Below are positions 28,806 to 37,451 of a DNA stretch of 64,000 bases, piece by piece (within the stretch, counting starts at the first letter, position 1; each line of letters opens with the position of its first letter). The notes beneath the pieces were generated by a model. It searched no databases, had not been told where the DNA came from, and worked only from the letters and a program-made list of their open reading frames with translations. This stretch comes from Amorphoplanes digitatis. Lineage in GTDB: Bacteria > Actinomycetota > Actinomycetes > Mycobacteriales > Micromonosporaceae. The position numbers were made by a program, and so were the translations under genes. The DNA is taken from assembly GCF_014205335.1 (NCBI RefSeq), contig NZ_JACHNH010000001.1, forward strand, positions 7,310,501 through 7,374,500, given 5' to 3'.

Positions 28806-30548
28806 TCAGGCGGGAGTGGAGCTTCTCGACGCCCAGGCCGACCAGAGTTCGGCGTAGCGGCCACCCGCGGCGACGAGGTCGGCGTGCGGGCCCGACTCGA
28901 CCACGACGCCGTGCTCCATGACGACGACGCGGTCCGCCGACGCGGCCTGGGTGAGCCGGTGCGCCACGATCAGCACCGTCCGGCCCTGCGTCGCGGCGGC
29001 CGCCGCCCGCTCCAGCGTGCGGGCACCCGCGCTGCCGGCCTCGGCGGTGGCCTCGTCCAGTACGGCGACCGCCGGGTCCAGCAGCACCAGCCGGGCCAGC
29101 GCCAGCTGCTGGGCCTGCGCGGGGGTCAGGTCGTGTCCGCCGTCGCCGACCTGCGTGTCCAGCCCGTCCGGCAGCTCCTGCGCCCAGGCGAGCGCGCCGA
29201 CCGTTTCCAGCGCCGCGGCCACCTCGGCGACGCTCGCGCCCGGCCGGGCCAGGCGCAGGTCCTCCACCAGCGGGCCGGCGAAGACGTGCGTCTCCTGGCT
29301 GATGATGGCCACGGTCCCGGCCGGCAGCTCCGGCACCGGCACGCCGTCGACCCGGGCCGCGCCCGCGTCGGGGCGCAGGATGCCCGCGGCGATCGACGCC
29401 ACGGTGGTCTTGCCGGCCCCGGTCGAGCCGACCAGGGCGACGCGCTCGCCCGGCTCGAGGTGCAGGCTCACGCCCCGCAGCACCGGCGTCCGGCCGTCGT
29501 AGCTGAAGCTCACCTCGTCCAGGGTCAGCGAGGCGTCCGCGGGCGGGCTGCCGGCCTCGCGCCGCTCCACCGGCATCGTCTCGACGCCGACCAGGCGGGC
29601 GAGGCTCGCGCCGGCCGCCTGGATCTCGTCGAACGTGAAGAGCAGCATCGACACCGGGTTGAAGAGCCGGTGGAAGAGCAGGGCGGCCGCGGAGGCCTGG
29701 CCCACCGACACCGACCCGTCGCGCACCAGCAGGAAGCCGACCACCAGCAGCGCGGAGAGTCCGAAGAACTCAGCCCGGTTGACCCGGCCCACGAAGCGGG
29801 TGAAGAGCGTGAAGACGCCGACGTCGATGTCGCGGTGCTTGGCCGACGCCCGCTCGATGTCCTCCAGGTGCCGCCGCTCGAGCCGGTACGCGTGCACGGT
29901 CCGCAGCCCCTGCATGCTCTCCACCAGCAGCTGGGACCGCTCCGCGACCGCCTTGCGCTCCTGCGCGTACCGGGGCGCGGACAGCGGCAGATACCAGCGC
30001 AGCGCGATCACGTAGAACGGCACCGCCACGGCACCGGCCAGCCCGAGCCGCCAGTCGATCCCGGCCATCGCCGCCAGGCTCAGCAGGCCCAGCAGCAGGG
30101 CCGAGATCACGTTGGGCAGCACGTCGGCGACGGCCTTGCCGATCGCCGCGATGTCGGCGCCGACCCGCGACAGCAGGTCGCCGCGCCCGGCCCGGTCCAG
30201 CACCAGCGCGGGCAGCCGCAGCGCGGTCGCCACGGTGCTCTCCCGCAGATCCGCGAGCATCCGGGACCCGAGCCGGCCGATCAGGTACGTGGACAGCCCG
30301 ATCGCCGCGCCGCCGACCACCGCGGCGACACCGATGACGATCGAGATCTCGACGATCGCGGACGCGCCGGCGCCGGCGCGCACCCGGTCGACGAGCACGC
30401 CGAGTGCGTACACGGGAAGGATCGCGGCGGCCGCCGCGAGGATGCCGACCAGCAGCGTGCCGATCACCTCGCCGGGCCGTCCGCGCAGCTCCGCCCAGAG
30501 CCAGGCGCGGGTCTGCCGCGAGGTCGCGACGGGCAGGATCTGGCTCAT
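28806..30548 (-). CDS. ABC transporter TMD-NBD half B (catalytic Walker motifs, degenerate signature)
   Basis: The 580-residue protein starts MSQILPVATS at an ATG overlapping the stop of the previous ABC gene (ATGA). Six membrane segments occupy about residues 20-310. The nucleotide-binding domain has a full Walker A (GSTGAGKTT) and Walker B with catalytic Glu (VLDEAT), but the ABC signature is LTPAQ instead of LSGGQ. It complements the upstream half, whose signature is intact and Walker motifs are broken, so the pair should form a heterodimer with one hydrolytic site. By position it is the best candidate for siderophore export (compare ExiT of exochelin loci), though IrtAB-like import is possible. 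Confidence 0.88.
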   Translation of the reverse strand: MSQILPVATSRQTRAWLWAELRGRPGEVIGTLLVGILAAAAAILPVYALGVLVDRVRAGAGASAIVEISIVIGVAAVVGGAAIGLSTYLIGRLGSRMLADLRESTVATALRLPALVLDRAGRGDLLSRVGADIAAIGKAVADVLPNVISALLLGLLSLAAMAGIDWRLGLAGAVAVPFYVIALRWYLPLSAPRYAQERKAVAERSQLLVESMQGLRTVHAYRLERRHLEDIERASAKHRDIDVGVFTLFTRFVGRVNRAEFFGLSALLVVGFLLVRDGSVSVGQASAAALLFHRLFNPVSMLLFTFDEIQAAGASLARLVGVETMPVERREAGSPPADASLTLDEVSFSYDGRTPVLRGVSLHLEPGERVALVGSTGAGKTTVASIAAGILRPDAGAARVDGVPVPELPAGTVAIISQETHVFAGPLVEDLRLARPGASVAEVAAALETVGALAWAQELPDGLDTQVGDGGHDLTPAQAQQLALARLVLLDPAVAVLDEATAEAGSAGARTLERAAAAATQGRTVLIVAHRLTQAASADRVVVMEHGVVVESGPHADLVAAGGRYAELWSAWASRSSTPA

Positions 30549-32230
30549 CTCAGCACCAACTGACGGTAGGTCTCGTCGCTCGCGCCCAGCTGCTCGTGCC
30601 CGCCCTCGGCCGTCACGGCACCCTCGCCGAGCACGACGACCCGGTCGGTGGCGGCGAGCAGCGCGGGACTGCTGGTGATGACGACGGTGGCGAAGCCGGC
30701 GCCGGGCGCGTGCCGCAGCGCGCGGATGCCCTGCGCGATGGCGTGCTCGGTCACCGCGTCGACGGCGGTGGTCGGATCGTGCAGCACCAGCACCGCCGGG
30801 CGGGCGAGCAGCGCGCGGGCGAGCGCGATGCGCTGCCGCTGGCCGCCGGAGAGGCTCGCGCCCCGCTCGGCGACGACCGCGTCGAGCCCGTCCGCCTGGG
30901 TGGCGAGCACCTCGTCGGCGGCCGCGGCGCTCAGCGCCTCGGTGAGGATCTCGTCGCCCGCGTGCACGTCGACGTTCGCGGCGATGGTGCCGGTGAACAG
31001 GTCGGCGTGGTGCGGCTCGACCAGCAGCAGCCGGCGGGCGTGCGCGCGCTCGACCTGCTCCAGCGGCGAGCCGCCGAGCAGCAGGCTGCCCTGGTAGCCG
31101 TCCGGCACCGAGAGCAGCTTGACGAGCGCCTCCGCGTCGCCGGGGCGGCGGGCGACGACGCCGACGAACTCGCCGGGGAGCACGTGCAGGTCCAGGCCGT
31201 CGAGCGGGCCGTGCCGCACCCCGGACAGGCGCAGGTCGCACGGGTGCTCGGCCGGCGTCGCGGCGCCCTCGGGCAGCACCAGGCCGGCGTCGGTGATCAG
31301 GGCGACCCGGTCGGCGGACGCCCGGGCCTCGCCGAACCAGCTCGGCACGACGGCGAGGGTCCCGAACGGCTCGATCAGGAACTGGGCCAGGCCGATCACG
31401 GCGATGAGCTGGCCGACGGTGATCCGGCCGGTCAGCGCGAACCAGCCGGCCATGATGGCGATGGCGCAGGCCAGCAGCGTGCTGAGGGTGGTGGAGGCGG
31501 CCAGGTAGCCGCCCTGGGTGCGCGAGGCACGCAGGGTGGCCCGCAGCGAGCGGCGGCTGACCTCGCGGTAGCGATCGGCGGCCGCGTCCTGTGCGCCGAG
31601 GCCGCGCAGCGGGCGCAGCCCGGTGACCAGGTCGGTGGCGAGCGACGTGGCGCGCCCGGCCTGCTCCTGCTGGTCGGCGACGCGCCTGGTGATCACCGGC
31701 GAGCTGACCTGCAACAGCACGAGCACGACCGGCGTCGCGATCAGCACCACCAGGCCGAGCGGCACCGAGATCAGGAACAGCGCGACGGCGCTGATCGCGG
31801 TGGCAACGACCGCGCCGACGATCCGGGGGATGTAGTCGAGCACGTACGACGTGTTGTCCGCGTCGCTTGTCGAGACCGTCAGCAGGTCGCCGGCCCGCAT
31901 GTCGGTGCGCACCCCGCGCGGGTGCAGGATCTTCGCCGACACCTCGAGGCGCAGCTGGTGCCCCTCCTCGGCGATCGCGGCCATCAGCTGCCGCGCCCCG
32001 AACCGGTACGCCGTGGTCAGCAGCGTGAACTGCACGGCGAGCACGGCCACCCAGAGCAGCAGCTGGCCCAGGTCACCGGGGGTGACGGCTCGGTCGATGA
32101 CGACGCCGATCATGATCGGGACGAACGTCTCGCAGGCCTGGTGCACCGAGATCAGCGCCGTGCCGACCCAGAGCCGGCGTGCGTTGCGGGTGGTGCTGCG
32201 AACCAGGATGCGCGCGCCGGAGCGGCTCAC
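30545..32230 (-). CDS. ABC transporter TMD-NBD half A (intact LSGGQ, broken Walker A and B)
   Basis: A 561-residue, GTG-started half transporter, 10 bp after mbtH. The N-terminal region has six membrane segments and the C-terminal NBD keeps LSGGQRQR. The Walker A position reads VARRPGDAEALVKLL, without the Gly-Lys-Ser/Thr core, and Walker B reads VLVLHDPTT, with Pro replacing the catalytic Glu. This half therefore probably cannot hydrolyse ATP but lends its signature motif to the partner's site. Confidence 0.88.
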   Translation of the reverse strand: MSRSGARILVRSTTRNARRLWVGTALISVHQACETFVPIMIGVVIDRAVTPGDLGQLLLWVAVLAVQFTLLTTAYRFGARQLMAAIAEEGHQLRLEVSAKILHPRGVRTDMRAGDLLTVSTSDADNTSYVLDYIPRIVGAVVATAISAVALFLISVPLGLVVLIATPVVLVLLQVSSPVITRRVADQQEQAGRATSLATDLVTGLRPLRGLGAQDAAADRYREVSRRSLRATLRASRTQGGYLAASTTLSTLLACAIAIMAGWFALTGRITVGQLIAVIGLAQFLIEPFGTLAVVPSWFGEARASADRVALITDAGLVLPEGAATPAEHPCDLRLSGVRHGPLDGLDLHVLPGEFVGVVARRPGDAEALVKLLSVPDGYQGSLLLGGSPLEQVERAHARRLLLVEPHHADLFTGTIAANVDVHAGDEILTEALSAAAADEVLATQADGLDAVVAERGASLSGGQRQRIALARALLARPAVLVLHDPTTAVDAVTEHAIAQGIRALRHAPGAGFATVVITSSPALLAATDRVVVLGEGAVTAEGGHEQLGASDETYRQLVLR

Positions 32231-32240
32231 GGGGCCGAAC

Positions 32241-32453
32241 TCACTGAGCCATGCTTTCGCGCAGCGACTTGGGGCGCAGATCGGTCCAGTTGGCGTCGAC
32301 GTAGTCGACGGCCTCCTGGCGCGGCGCCGGTCCGAAGACGCTGCGCCAGCCCGCCGGGACCTCCTTGAAGGACGGCCACAGCGAGTGCTGCTCCTCGTCG
32401 TTCACGAGGACGTGGAAGGTGCCGTTCTCGTCATCGAACGGGTTGCTGGACAC
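32241..32453 (-). CDS. MbtH-like NRPS chaperone
   Basis: A 70-residue protein beginning SSNPFDDENGTFHVLVN and containing EEQHSLWPSF and VPAGW, with the invariant Trp and Ser-Leu-Trp-Pro core of MbtH proteins. These small cytosolic partners bind adenylation domains and are often needed for their solubility or activity. It is the only one in the window and presumably serves the giant NRPS. It opens the operon mbtH, ABC half A, ABC half B, directly behind an iron box. Confidence 0.96.
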   Translation of the reverse strand: MSSNPFDDENGTFHVLVNDEEQHSLWPSFKEVPAGWRSVFGPAPRQEAVDYVDANWTDLRPKSLRESMAQ

Positions 32454-32481
32454 GACGTCTCCCCACCGATCTGCCTGAAAG

Positions 32482-32500
32482 TAAGGTCAGCCTAACCTAT
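32482..32500. promoter_or_regulatory. IdeR/DmdR-type iron box upstream of mbtH, overlapping the stop codon of the import ATPase gene
   Basis: Matches 16 of 19 consensus positions. It lies 29 bp before the mbtH start and covers the TAG stop (32492-32494) of the upstream ATPase gene. This suggests an internal iron-regulated promoter for the mbtH-ABC operon. Confidence 0.75.
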
Positions 32501-33286
32501 CCGCTGGAACACCGATGATCGCGGGATGACCAGCGGGGTGTGCGTCTCCGGGTCGTCGATGATCCGGCAGCCCAGCCCGAAGACGTCCTCGACCAGCTCG
32601 GCCGTCATGACCTCGCGCGGGTCGCCCTGCGCCACGATCCGGCCGGATTTCATCACGACCAGATGATCGGCATACCGGGCGGCCTGGTTGAGGTCGTGCA
32701 GGACCGCAACCATCGTCGTGCCCTGCTCGCGGTTGAGCCGGACGCACAGTTCGAGCAGCTCGATCTGGTGCGCGATGTCCAGGAACGTCGTCGGCTCGTC
32801 GAGCAGCACGATCGGCGTCTGCTGCGCGAGCACCATCGCCACCCAGACCCGCTGCCGCTGCCCGCCGGACAGGGTGTCGACCAACTCACCGGAGAGTTCC
32901 GTCACACCGGTCGCGGCCATCGCCGCGACCACCGCGTCCTCGTCGCCGGCCGACCACTGCCGGATCAGCTTCTGGTGCGGGAACCGGCCCCGGGCGACCA
33001 GCTCGGCGACGGTGATCCCGTCCGGCGCGATCGACGACTGCGGCAGCAGCCCCAGCCGCCGGGCGACCTCCCGGGCGGGCCGGGAGTGAATGTCGCGGCC
33101 GTCGAGGAGCACCTCGCCGCGGCCGGGCTTGAGCAGCCGGGACAGGGCACGCAGCAGCGTCGACTTGCCGCAGGCGTTGGGCCCGATGATCGCGGTGAAC
33201 CGGCCCTCGGGCACCTCAAGATCCAGGTGCTCGCTGATCGTCTTCTTGTCGTACCCGATGGTGACGTCCCGGGCGACCAGACTCAT
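32492..33286 (-). CDS. Ferric-siderophore ABC importer ATPase (FepC/FhuC-like)
   Basis: The 264-residue protein carries Walker A GPNACGKST (residues 35-43), signature LSGGQ (140-144) and Walker B VLLDE (161-165), followed by the short helical tail of the FepC family. It would energise uptake of the ferric siderophore through the two permeases encoded just upstream, with the lipoprotein at 919-1935 as receptor. A 13-bp gap separates it from the second permease. Confidence 0.94.
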   Translation of the reverse strand: MSLVARDVTIGYDKKTISEHLDLEVPEGRFTAIIGPNACGKSTLLRALSRLLKPGRGEVLLDGRDIHSRPAREVARRLGLLPQSSIAPDGITVAELVARGRFPHQKLIRQWSAGDEDAVVAAMAATGVTELSGELVDTLSGGQRQRVWVAMVLAQQTPIVLLDEPTTFLDIAHQIELLELCVRLNREQGTTMVAVLHDLNQAARYADHLVVMKSGRIVAQGDPREVMTAELVEDVFGLGCRIIDDPETHTPLVIPRSSVFQRIG

Positions 33287-33299
33287 CCGTGCTCCCCTC

Positions 33300-34343
33300 C
33301 TACCGCCGCGCCTGGCGGATCAGCAGCCAGACGAAGTAGATGCCGCCCACCGAGACGGTCACGACGCCGACCGGTAGCTGGGTCGGTGCGAACGCGCGCT
33401 GGGCGAGCCAGTCGCTGAGCATCAGCAGGAAGGCGCCCATCGCCGCCGACGGCAGCAGCGCGATGCCGCCGGTGCGGGTGAGCCGCTGCGCCAGCTGCGG
33501 CGCGGCCAGCGCGACGAAGGCGATCGGCCCGGCGGCCGCCGTCGCGACCGCGGTCAGGCCGACCCCGATGACCAGGTACACGAGCCGGACCGGCTCCACC
33601 CGTACGCCGAGGGCGGCCGCCGCGTCCTCGCCCATCTCCAGCAGCGACAGCCGGGGCCCGAACGCGACAAGCGCCACGCAGAGCACGCCGACACCGACAG
33701 CGACCGGGACGACCTGCGACCAGCCGAGCCCGTTGAGGCTGCCCTGCGACCAGATCGCGGCCGCGTACGCCGCCTGGAGGTCGGCCTTGATGATGAACCA
33801 CTGATTGGCGGAGGCGAGCATGGCGCTGATCGCGATGCCCACGATGATCAGCCGGAAGCCCTGCACGCCGCGCTTGAAGGCGAGCACGTACACCACGATC
33901 GCGGTGGCCAGGCCGCCGACCAGCGCGCCGGCCGCGGTGACGTAGTAGGAGTTGCCGACGAACACGGCGGCGACCAGCACCCCGGTGTACGCGCCCGTGC
34001 TGAACCCGATGACGTCCGGGCTGCCGAGCGGGTTGCGGGTGAGCGCCTGGAAGACGGCGCCGGCGAGCCCGAGCGCGGCACCGATGACCAGCGCGAGCAG
34101 CACCCGCGGCAGCCGCCACTCGACGACCACGAGCCGCGCCGCCCGGGTGCCCTCGCCGGACAGTGCCCGCACGACCTCGCCCGGCGACAGGGTGAACTCG
34201 CCGGTGCCCAGCGCCAGCACGGCCACCGCGAGCGCGGCCAGCAAGAGCAGCAGGCAGACGATCGCGGGCCGCACGCTCACCCGGGCCGAGACCTTGCGGT
34301 GCGGCCGGAGCACCAGCACCCGGCGGCCGAAGTCGACGCTCAC
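33300..34343 (-). CDS. Ferric-siderophore ABC importer permease, FecCD family (second subunit)
   Basis: I chose the GTG at 34343 (347 residues, MSVDFGRRVL...), which overlaps the stop of the first permease (GTGA). The frame is open much further upstream but only as a shadow of that gene. The protein is strongly hydrophobic, with about ten membrane segments. It has the FecCD-family QALTRNPLGSPDVIGFSTGA motif after the second helix and GPIAFVALAAPQLAQRLTR, the coupling region that contacts the ATPase. Confidence 0.93.
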   Translation of the reverse strand: MSVDFGRRVLVLRPHRKVSARVSVRPAIVCLLLLLAALAVAVLALGTGEFTLSPGEVVRALSGEGTRAARLVVVEWRLPRVLLALVIGAALGLAGAVFQALTRNPLGSPDVIGFSTGAYTGVLVAAVFVGNSYYVTAAGALVGGLATAIVVYVLAFKRGVQGFRLIIVGIAISAMLASANQWFIIKADLQAAYAAAIWSQGSLNGLGWSQVVPVAVGVGVLCVALVAFGPRLSLLEMGEDAAAALGVRVEPVRLVYLVIGVGLTAVATAAAGPIAFVALAAPQLAQRLTRTGGIALLPSAAMGAFLLMLSDWLAQRAFAPTQLPVGVVTVSVGGIYFVWLLIRQARR

Positions 34344-35401
34344 AGCCCACTCACCCGGGACCGGCGTACCAGCCAGATGAGCACGGGCGCGCCGACGAAC
34401 GCGGTGACGACGCCGACCCGCAGCTCGCCGGGCCGCAGCACGAGCCGCCCGACGATGTCGGCGAGAAGCAGCAGGATCGGCCCGCACACGACCGTGTAGA
34501 CGAAGATCCAGCGTTGGTCCGGGCCGACGATCCAGCGCACGACGTGCGGGACCATCAGGCCGACGAAGCCGATCGGCCCGACCGCGGCGGTGGCGGCGCC
34601 GGCCAGCAGCATGACCGAGACGGTGGCCAGGAACCGGGTACGCCCGATGCCGGCGCCGAGCGTGCGGGCCAGGTCGTCGCCGAGCGCCACCGCGTTCAGT
34701 GAGCGGGCGACAAGCAGGGCGAGCACGGCACCGGCGAGCACGAACGGCAGGATCGTCGTGGCGACTTCCATGGGCCGCCCGGCGAGCGAGCCGACGTCCC
34801 AGAAGCGCAGGTAGTCGAAGGCGCGCGGCCGCAGCAGCCGGATGCCCTCGGAGGCGCCGTCCATGACCGCGCCGAGCGCGACACCGGCGAGCGTCAGCCG
34901 GATAGGCGTCGCGCCGGCCCGCCCGGCGGACCCGAGCAGGTAGACCAGGCTCAGCGCGAACGCGACACCGGCGAAGCCGAACCACATGTACTGCGACAGG
35001 CTGGTCAGGCCGAGCACGCCGACCGCGAACACCACGAACAGCCCGGCGCCGGCGTTGATGCCGAGGATCTGGCTGTCGGCGAGCGGGTTGCGGGTGACCG
35101 CCTGAATGACCGCACCGGACAGTCCGAGGGCGACACCGGCGAGCAGGCCCAGGATCGTGCGCGGCACCCGCAGGTCCCGCACGATCGACTGATCGTCGGT
35201 GTCGGCGTAGTGGAAGAACGCGTCCCAGACCGTGCCGAGGGAGATGCTGCGGGTGCCGATCGCGATGCTGGCCAGGCAGACCAGCGCGAGCACGCCCAGG
35301 CAGGCGAGCAGCCCGGCGCTGCGCCTCATTCGCCCGGTCCCGGCGCCCGCCGCGGCGGCCGGCTCGGACAGCGCGGGCGCCGGCGTACGCGTGAGGACCA
35401 T
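34340..35401 (-). CDS. Ferric-siderophore ABC importer permease, FecCD family (first subunit)
   Basis: The 353-residue protein has a polar N terminus of about 25 residues and then about ten membrane segments. It carries QAVTRNPLADSQILGINAGA and GPIGFVGLMVPHVVRW, both hallmark FecCD motifs. No ribosome-binding sequence is visible before the ATG at 35401, and an iron box ends only 6 bases before it, so translation may be leaderless or start at the in-frame ATG at 35329. It heads the operon permease, permease, ATPase. Confidence 0.92.
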   Translation of the reverse strand: MVLTRTPAPALSEPAAAAGAGTGRMRRSAGLLACLGVLALVCLASIAIGTRSISLGTVWDAFFHYADTDDQSIVRDLRVPRTILGLLAGVALGLSGAVIQAVTRNPLADSQILGINAGAGLFVVFAVGVLGLTSLSQYMWFGFAGVAFALSLVYLLGSAGRAGATPIRLTLAGVALGAVMDGASEGIRLLRPRAFDYLRFWDVGSLAGRPMEVATTILPFVLAGAVLALLVARSLNAVALGDDLARTLGAGIGRTRFLATVSVMLLAGAATAAVGPIGFVGLMVPHVVRWIVGPDQRWIFVYTVVCGPILLLLADIVGRLVLRPGELRVGVVTAFVGAPVLIWLVRRSRVSGL

Positions 35402-35406
35402 GCGGC

Positions 35407-35425
35407 GAAGCTTAGGCTAACCTTC
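35407..35425. promoter_or_regulatory. IdeR/DmdR-type iron box of the importer operon
   Basis: Matches 14 of 19 consensus positions with an intact TTAGGCTAACCT core. It ends 6 bp from the annotated permease start, which favours either a leaderless message or a later start codon. Confidence 0.65.
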
Positions 35426-35430
35426 CTTAC

Positions 35431-35485
35431 GCGTCACCATCGGCCGAGGCGAGCGTCACCACCGGCGTCACCATCGGCCGAGGCG
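35431..35485. repeat. 21-bp direct repeat at the 3' end of rsmE
   Basis: GCGTCACCATCGGCCGAGGCG occurs at 35431-35451 and 35465-35485, 34 bp apart. The second copy contains the last codons and stop of rsmE (Arg-Leu-Gly-Arg-Trp-stop). The first copy is an extra fragment in the gap before the importer promoter, probably a small local duplication. Confidence 0.8.
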
Positions 35486-36202
35486 GGCGGAGAGCACCGC
35501 GAGCGCGGCCATCCCGGCCGTCGAGGTGCGCAGCACCGCGTCGCCGAGCCGCACGGGCTGCGCGCCCGCGCCGACGAAGGCGCCCAGTTCCTGGTCGCTG
35601 ATGCCGCCCTCGGGCCCGACGATCAGCACGATCTCCCCGGCGTCGGGCAGCTTGGCGCCGGTGAGCCGGTCCGTGGCCTCCTCGTGCAGCACGAACGCGG
35701 CGGCGGCCTCGGACAGCCGCGCGCCGACCCGCTTGGTGCTGACGTCCGGCGTACCCGAGACGACCGGGAGCCACGGCCTGCGCGCCTGCTTGGCGGCCTC
35801 GCGCGCGGTGTTGACCCACTTCTCCCGGGCCCGGTCGCCGCGCTCGCCGCGCCACTGCGCGACCGACCGCGAGGCGGCCCAGGGCACGATCTCGTCGACC
35901 CCGATCTCGGTCATGGCCTGCACGGCGAGCTCGCCCCGGTCGCCCTTGGCGATCCCCTGCACCACGACGAGCCGCGGATCGGCCGCGGCCCGGAAGTCCC
36001 GGCCGAGCACGTGGACGTCGATGCTGCCCCGCCCGACGGCGGTGACCTCGGCGGTGGCGGTCCCGCCGCGCCCGTCGCCGAGCAGCAGCGCCTCGCCGAC
36101 CTTCAGCCGCTGCACGGTGGCGGCGTGATGCCCCTCGGCACCGGCCAGGGTGTACCGCTTCCCGCCGGGCAGGTCGTCAACCAAGAACAGAGGCGCAGAC
36201 AC
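35468..36202 (-). CDS. rsmE: 16S rRNA (uracil(1498)-N3)-methyltransferase RsmE
   Basis: The 244-residue protein (GTG at 36202 gives MSAPLFLV; a GTG two codons earlier is also possible) has an N-terminal PUA-like part and a C-terminal SPOUT knot with VGPEGGISDQE and RLGDAVLRTSTAG, the RsmE cofactor-binding loops. It methylates U1498 of 16S rRNA in assembled 30S subunits. It lies downstream of dnaJ on the same strand, the usual actinobacterial order. Confidence 0.95.
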   Translation of the reverse strand: MSAPLFLVDDLPGGKRYTLAGAEGHHAATVQRLKVGEALLLGDGRGGTATAEVTAVGRGSIDVHVLGRDFRAAADPRLVVVQGIAKGDRGELAVQAMTEIGVDEIVPWAASRSVAQWRGERGDRAREKWVNTAREAAKQARRPWLPVVSGTPDVSTKRVGARLSEAAAAFVLHEEATDRLTGAKLPDAGEIVLIVGPEGGISDQELGAFVGAGAQPVRLGDAVLRTSTAGMAALAVLSARLGRW

Positions 36203-36247
36203 GAGCACACGCTACCCAACATCCGGCGTAAAGATCACCGGTCGGAT

Positions 36248-37390
36248 TCAGTGCCCGTTGAAGGCGTCCCGCATGCGGGAGAAGAACCCGCCCTGCTTGC
36301 TCAGCTCGGCGATGTCCTCGCCCCGGGTCTTCGCGAAGTCGCGCAGCATCCGCTCCTGGTCGGCGGTCAGCTTGGTCGGCGTCTTGACGTCGAGGTGCAC
36401 GAAGAGCTCGCCGCGGCCCTGTCCCCGCAGGTGCGGCACGCCCTTGCCGCGGATGCGCAGGGTCGATGCCGGCTGGGTGCCCGGCTTGACCTCGATGTTC
36501 TCCTCGCTGTCCAGGGTCTTGATGGTCAGCCGCGTGCCCAGCGCCGCCGCGGTCATCGGCAGGGTCACCCGGCAGTGCAGGTCGTCGCCCTTGCGGGAGT
36601 AGACGTCGTGCGGGCGCTCGTGGATCTCCACGTAGAGGTCGCCCGCCGTGCCGCCGCCGGGGCCGACCTCGCCCTGCTGGGCCAGGCGGATGCGCATGCC
36701 GTCCTCGACGCCCGCCGGGATCTTCACGGTCAGGGAGCGGCGGGTGCGGATGCGGCCGTCGCCGGCGCAGGTCGGGCAGGGCTGCGGGATGACCGTGCCG
36801 TGGCCCTGGCAGACCTGGCAGGGCCGGGCCGAGACGACCTGGCCGAGGAAGGTGCGCTGCACCGACTGGACCTCGCCGCGGCCGCCGCACGTCTCGCAGG
36901 TGGCCAGGTGGGTGCCGGGCGCCGTGCCCGCGCCGGAGCACTGGGTGCAGAGCACGGCGGTGTCGACGGTGATCGGCGCCTCGACGCCGAAGGCCGTCTC
37001 CACCAGGTCAAGCTCGAGGCGCAGGATCGCATCGGCGCCCGGGCGGGTGCGCGGCCGCGGGCCGCGTGAGCCGCCGCCGGCCGCCGTACCGAAGAAGGCG
37101 TCCATGATGTCCTGGAAGCCAACGAACGGCCCGGCTCCGCCGGGGCCGCCGGGGCCGCCCGCGCCGCCGCCGGGTGCCAGCGGGTCGCCGCCGAGGTCGA
37201 CGATCTGACGCTTCTGGTCGTCCGAGAGAACCTCGTACGCCGCGTTGATGTCCTTGAACTTCTCGTGCGCTTCCGGGTCCGGATTGACGTCCGGATGGAA
37301 TTGACGGGCCAGCTTGCGGTAGGCGCGCTTGATCTCGTCGTCGGTGGCTTCGCGGCCGATGCCGAGAATTCCGTAGTAGTCCTTGGCCAC
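36248..37390 (-). CDS. dnaJ: Chaperone DnaJ (Hsp40), hrcA-linked copy
   Basis: I chose the GTG at 37390 (380 residues, VAKDYYGILG), since the J domain starts at once; an in-frame ATG lies 18 bases upstream. Residues about 3-70 form the J domain with HPD. A Gly/Phe-rich linker follows, then four CxxCxGxG zinc motifs (CTQCSGAG, CETCGGRG, CQVCQGHG, CPTCAGDG) and the C-terminal substrate-binding domains. It stimulates DnaK. It lies 61 bp after hrcA and is probably repressed through the CIRCE element upstream of hrcA. Confidence 0.96.
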   Translation of the reverse strand: MAKDYYGILGIGREATDDEIKRAYRKLARQFHPDVNPDPEAHEKFKDINAAYEVLSDDQKRQIVDLGGDPLAPGGGAGGPGGPGGAGPFVGFQDIMDAFFGTAAGGGSRGPRPRTRPGADAILRLELDLVETAFGVEAPITVDTAVLCTQCSGAGTAPGTHLATCETCGGRGEVQSVQRTFLGQVVSARPCQVCQGHGTVIPQPCPTCAGDGRIRTRRSLTVKIPAGVEDGMRIRLAQQGEVGPGGGTAGDLYVEIHERPHDVYSRKGDDLHCRVTLPMTAAALGTRLTIKTLDSEENIEVKPGTQPASTLRIRGKGVPHLRGQGRGELFVHLDVKTPTKLTADQERMLRDFAKTRGEDIAELSKQGGFFSRMRDAFNGH

Positions 37391-37451
37391 AGGGTTTCGA
37401 GTCCTCATGTCTGCCCCGCGCTACGCGCTGGAGACCTTCGTCGCGGTTGCG

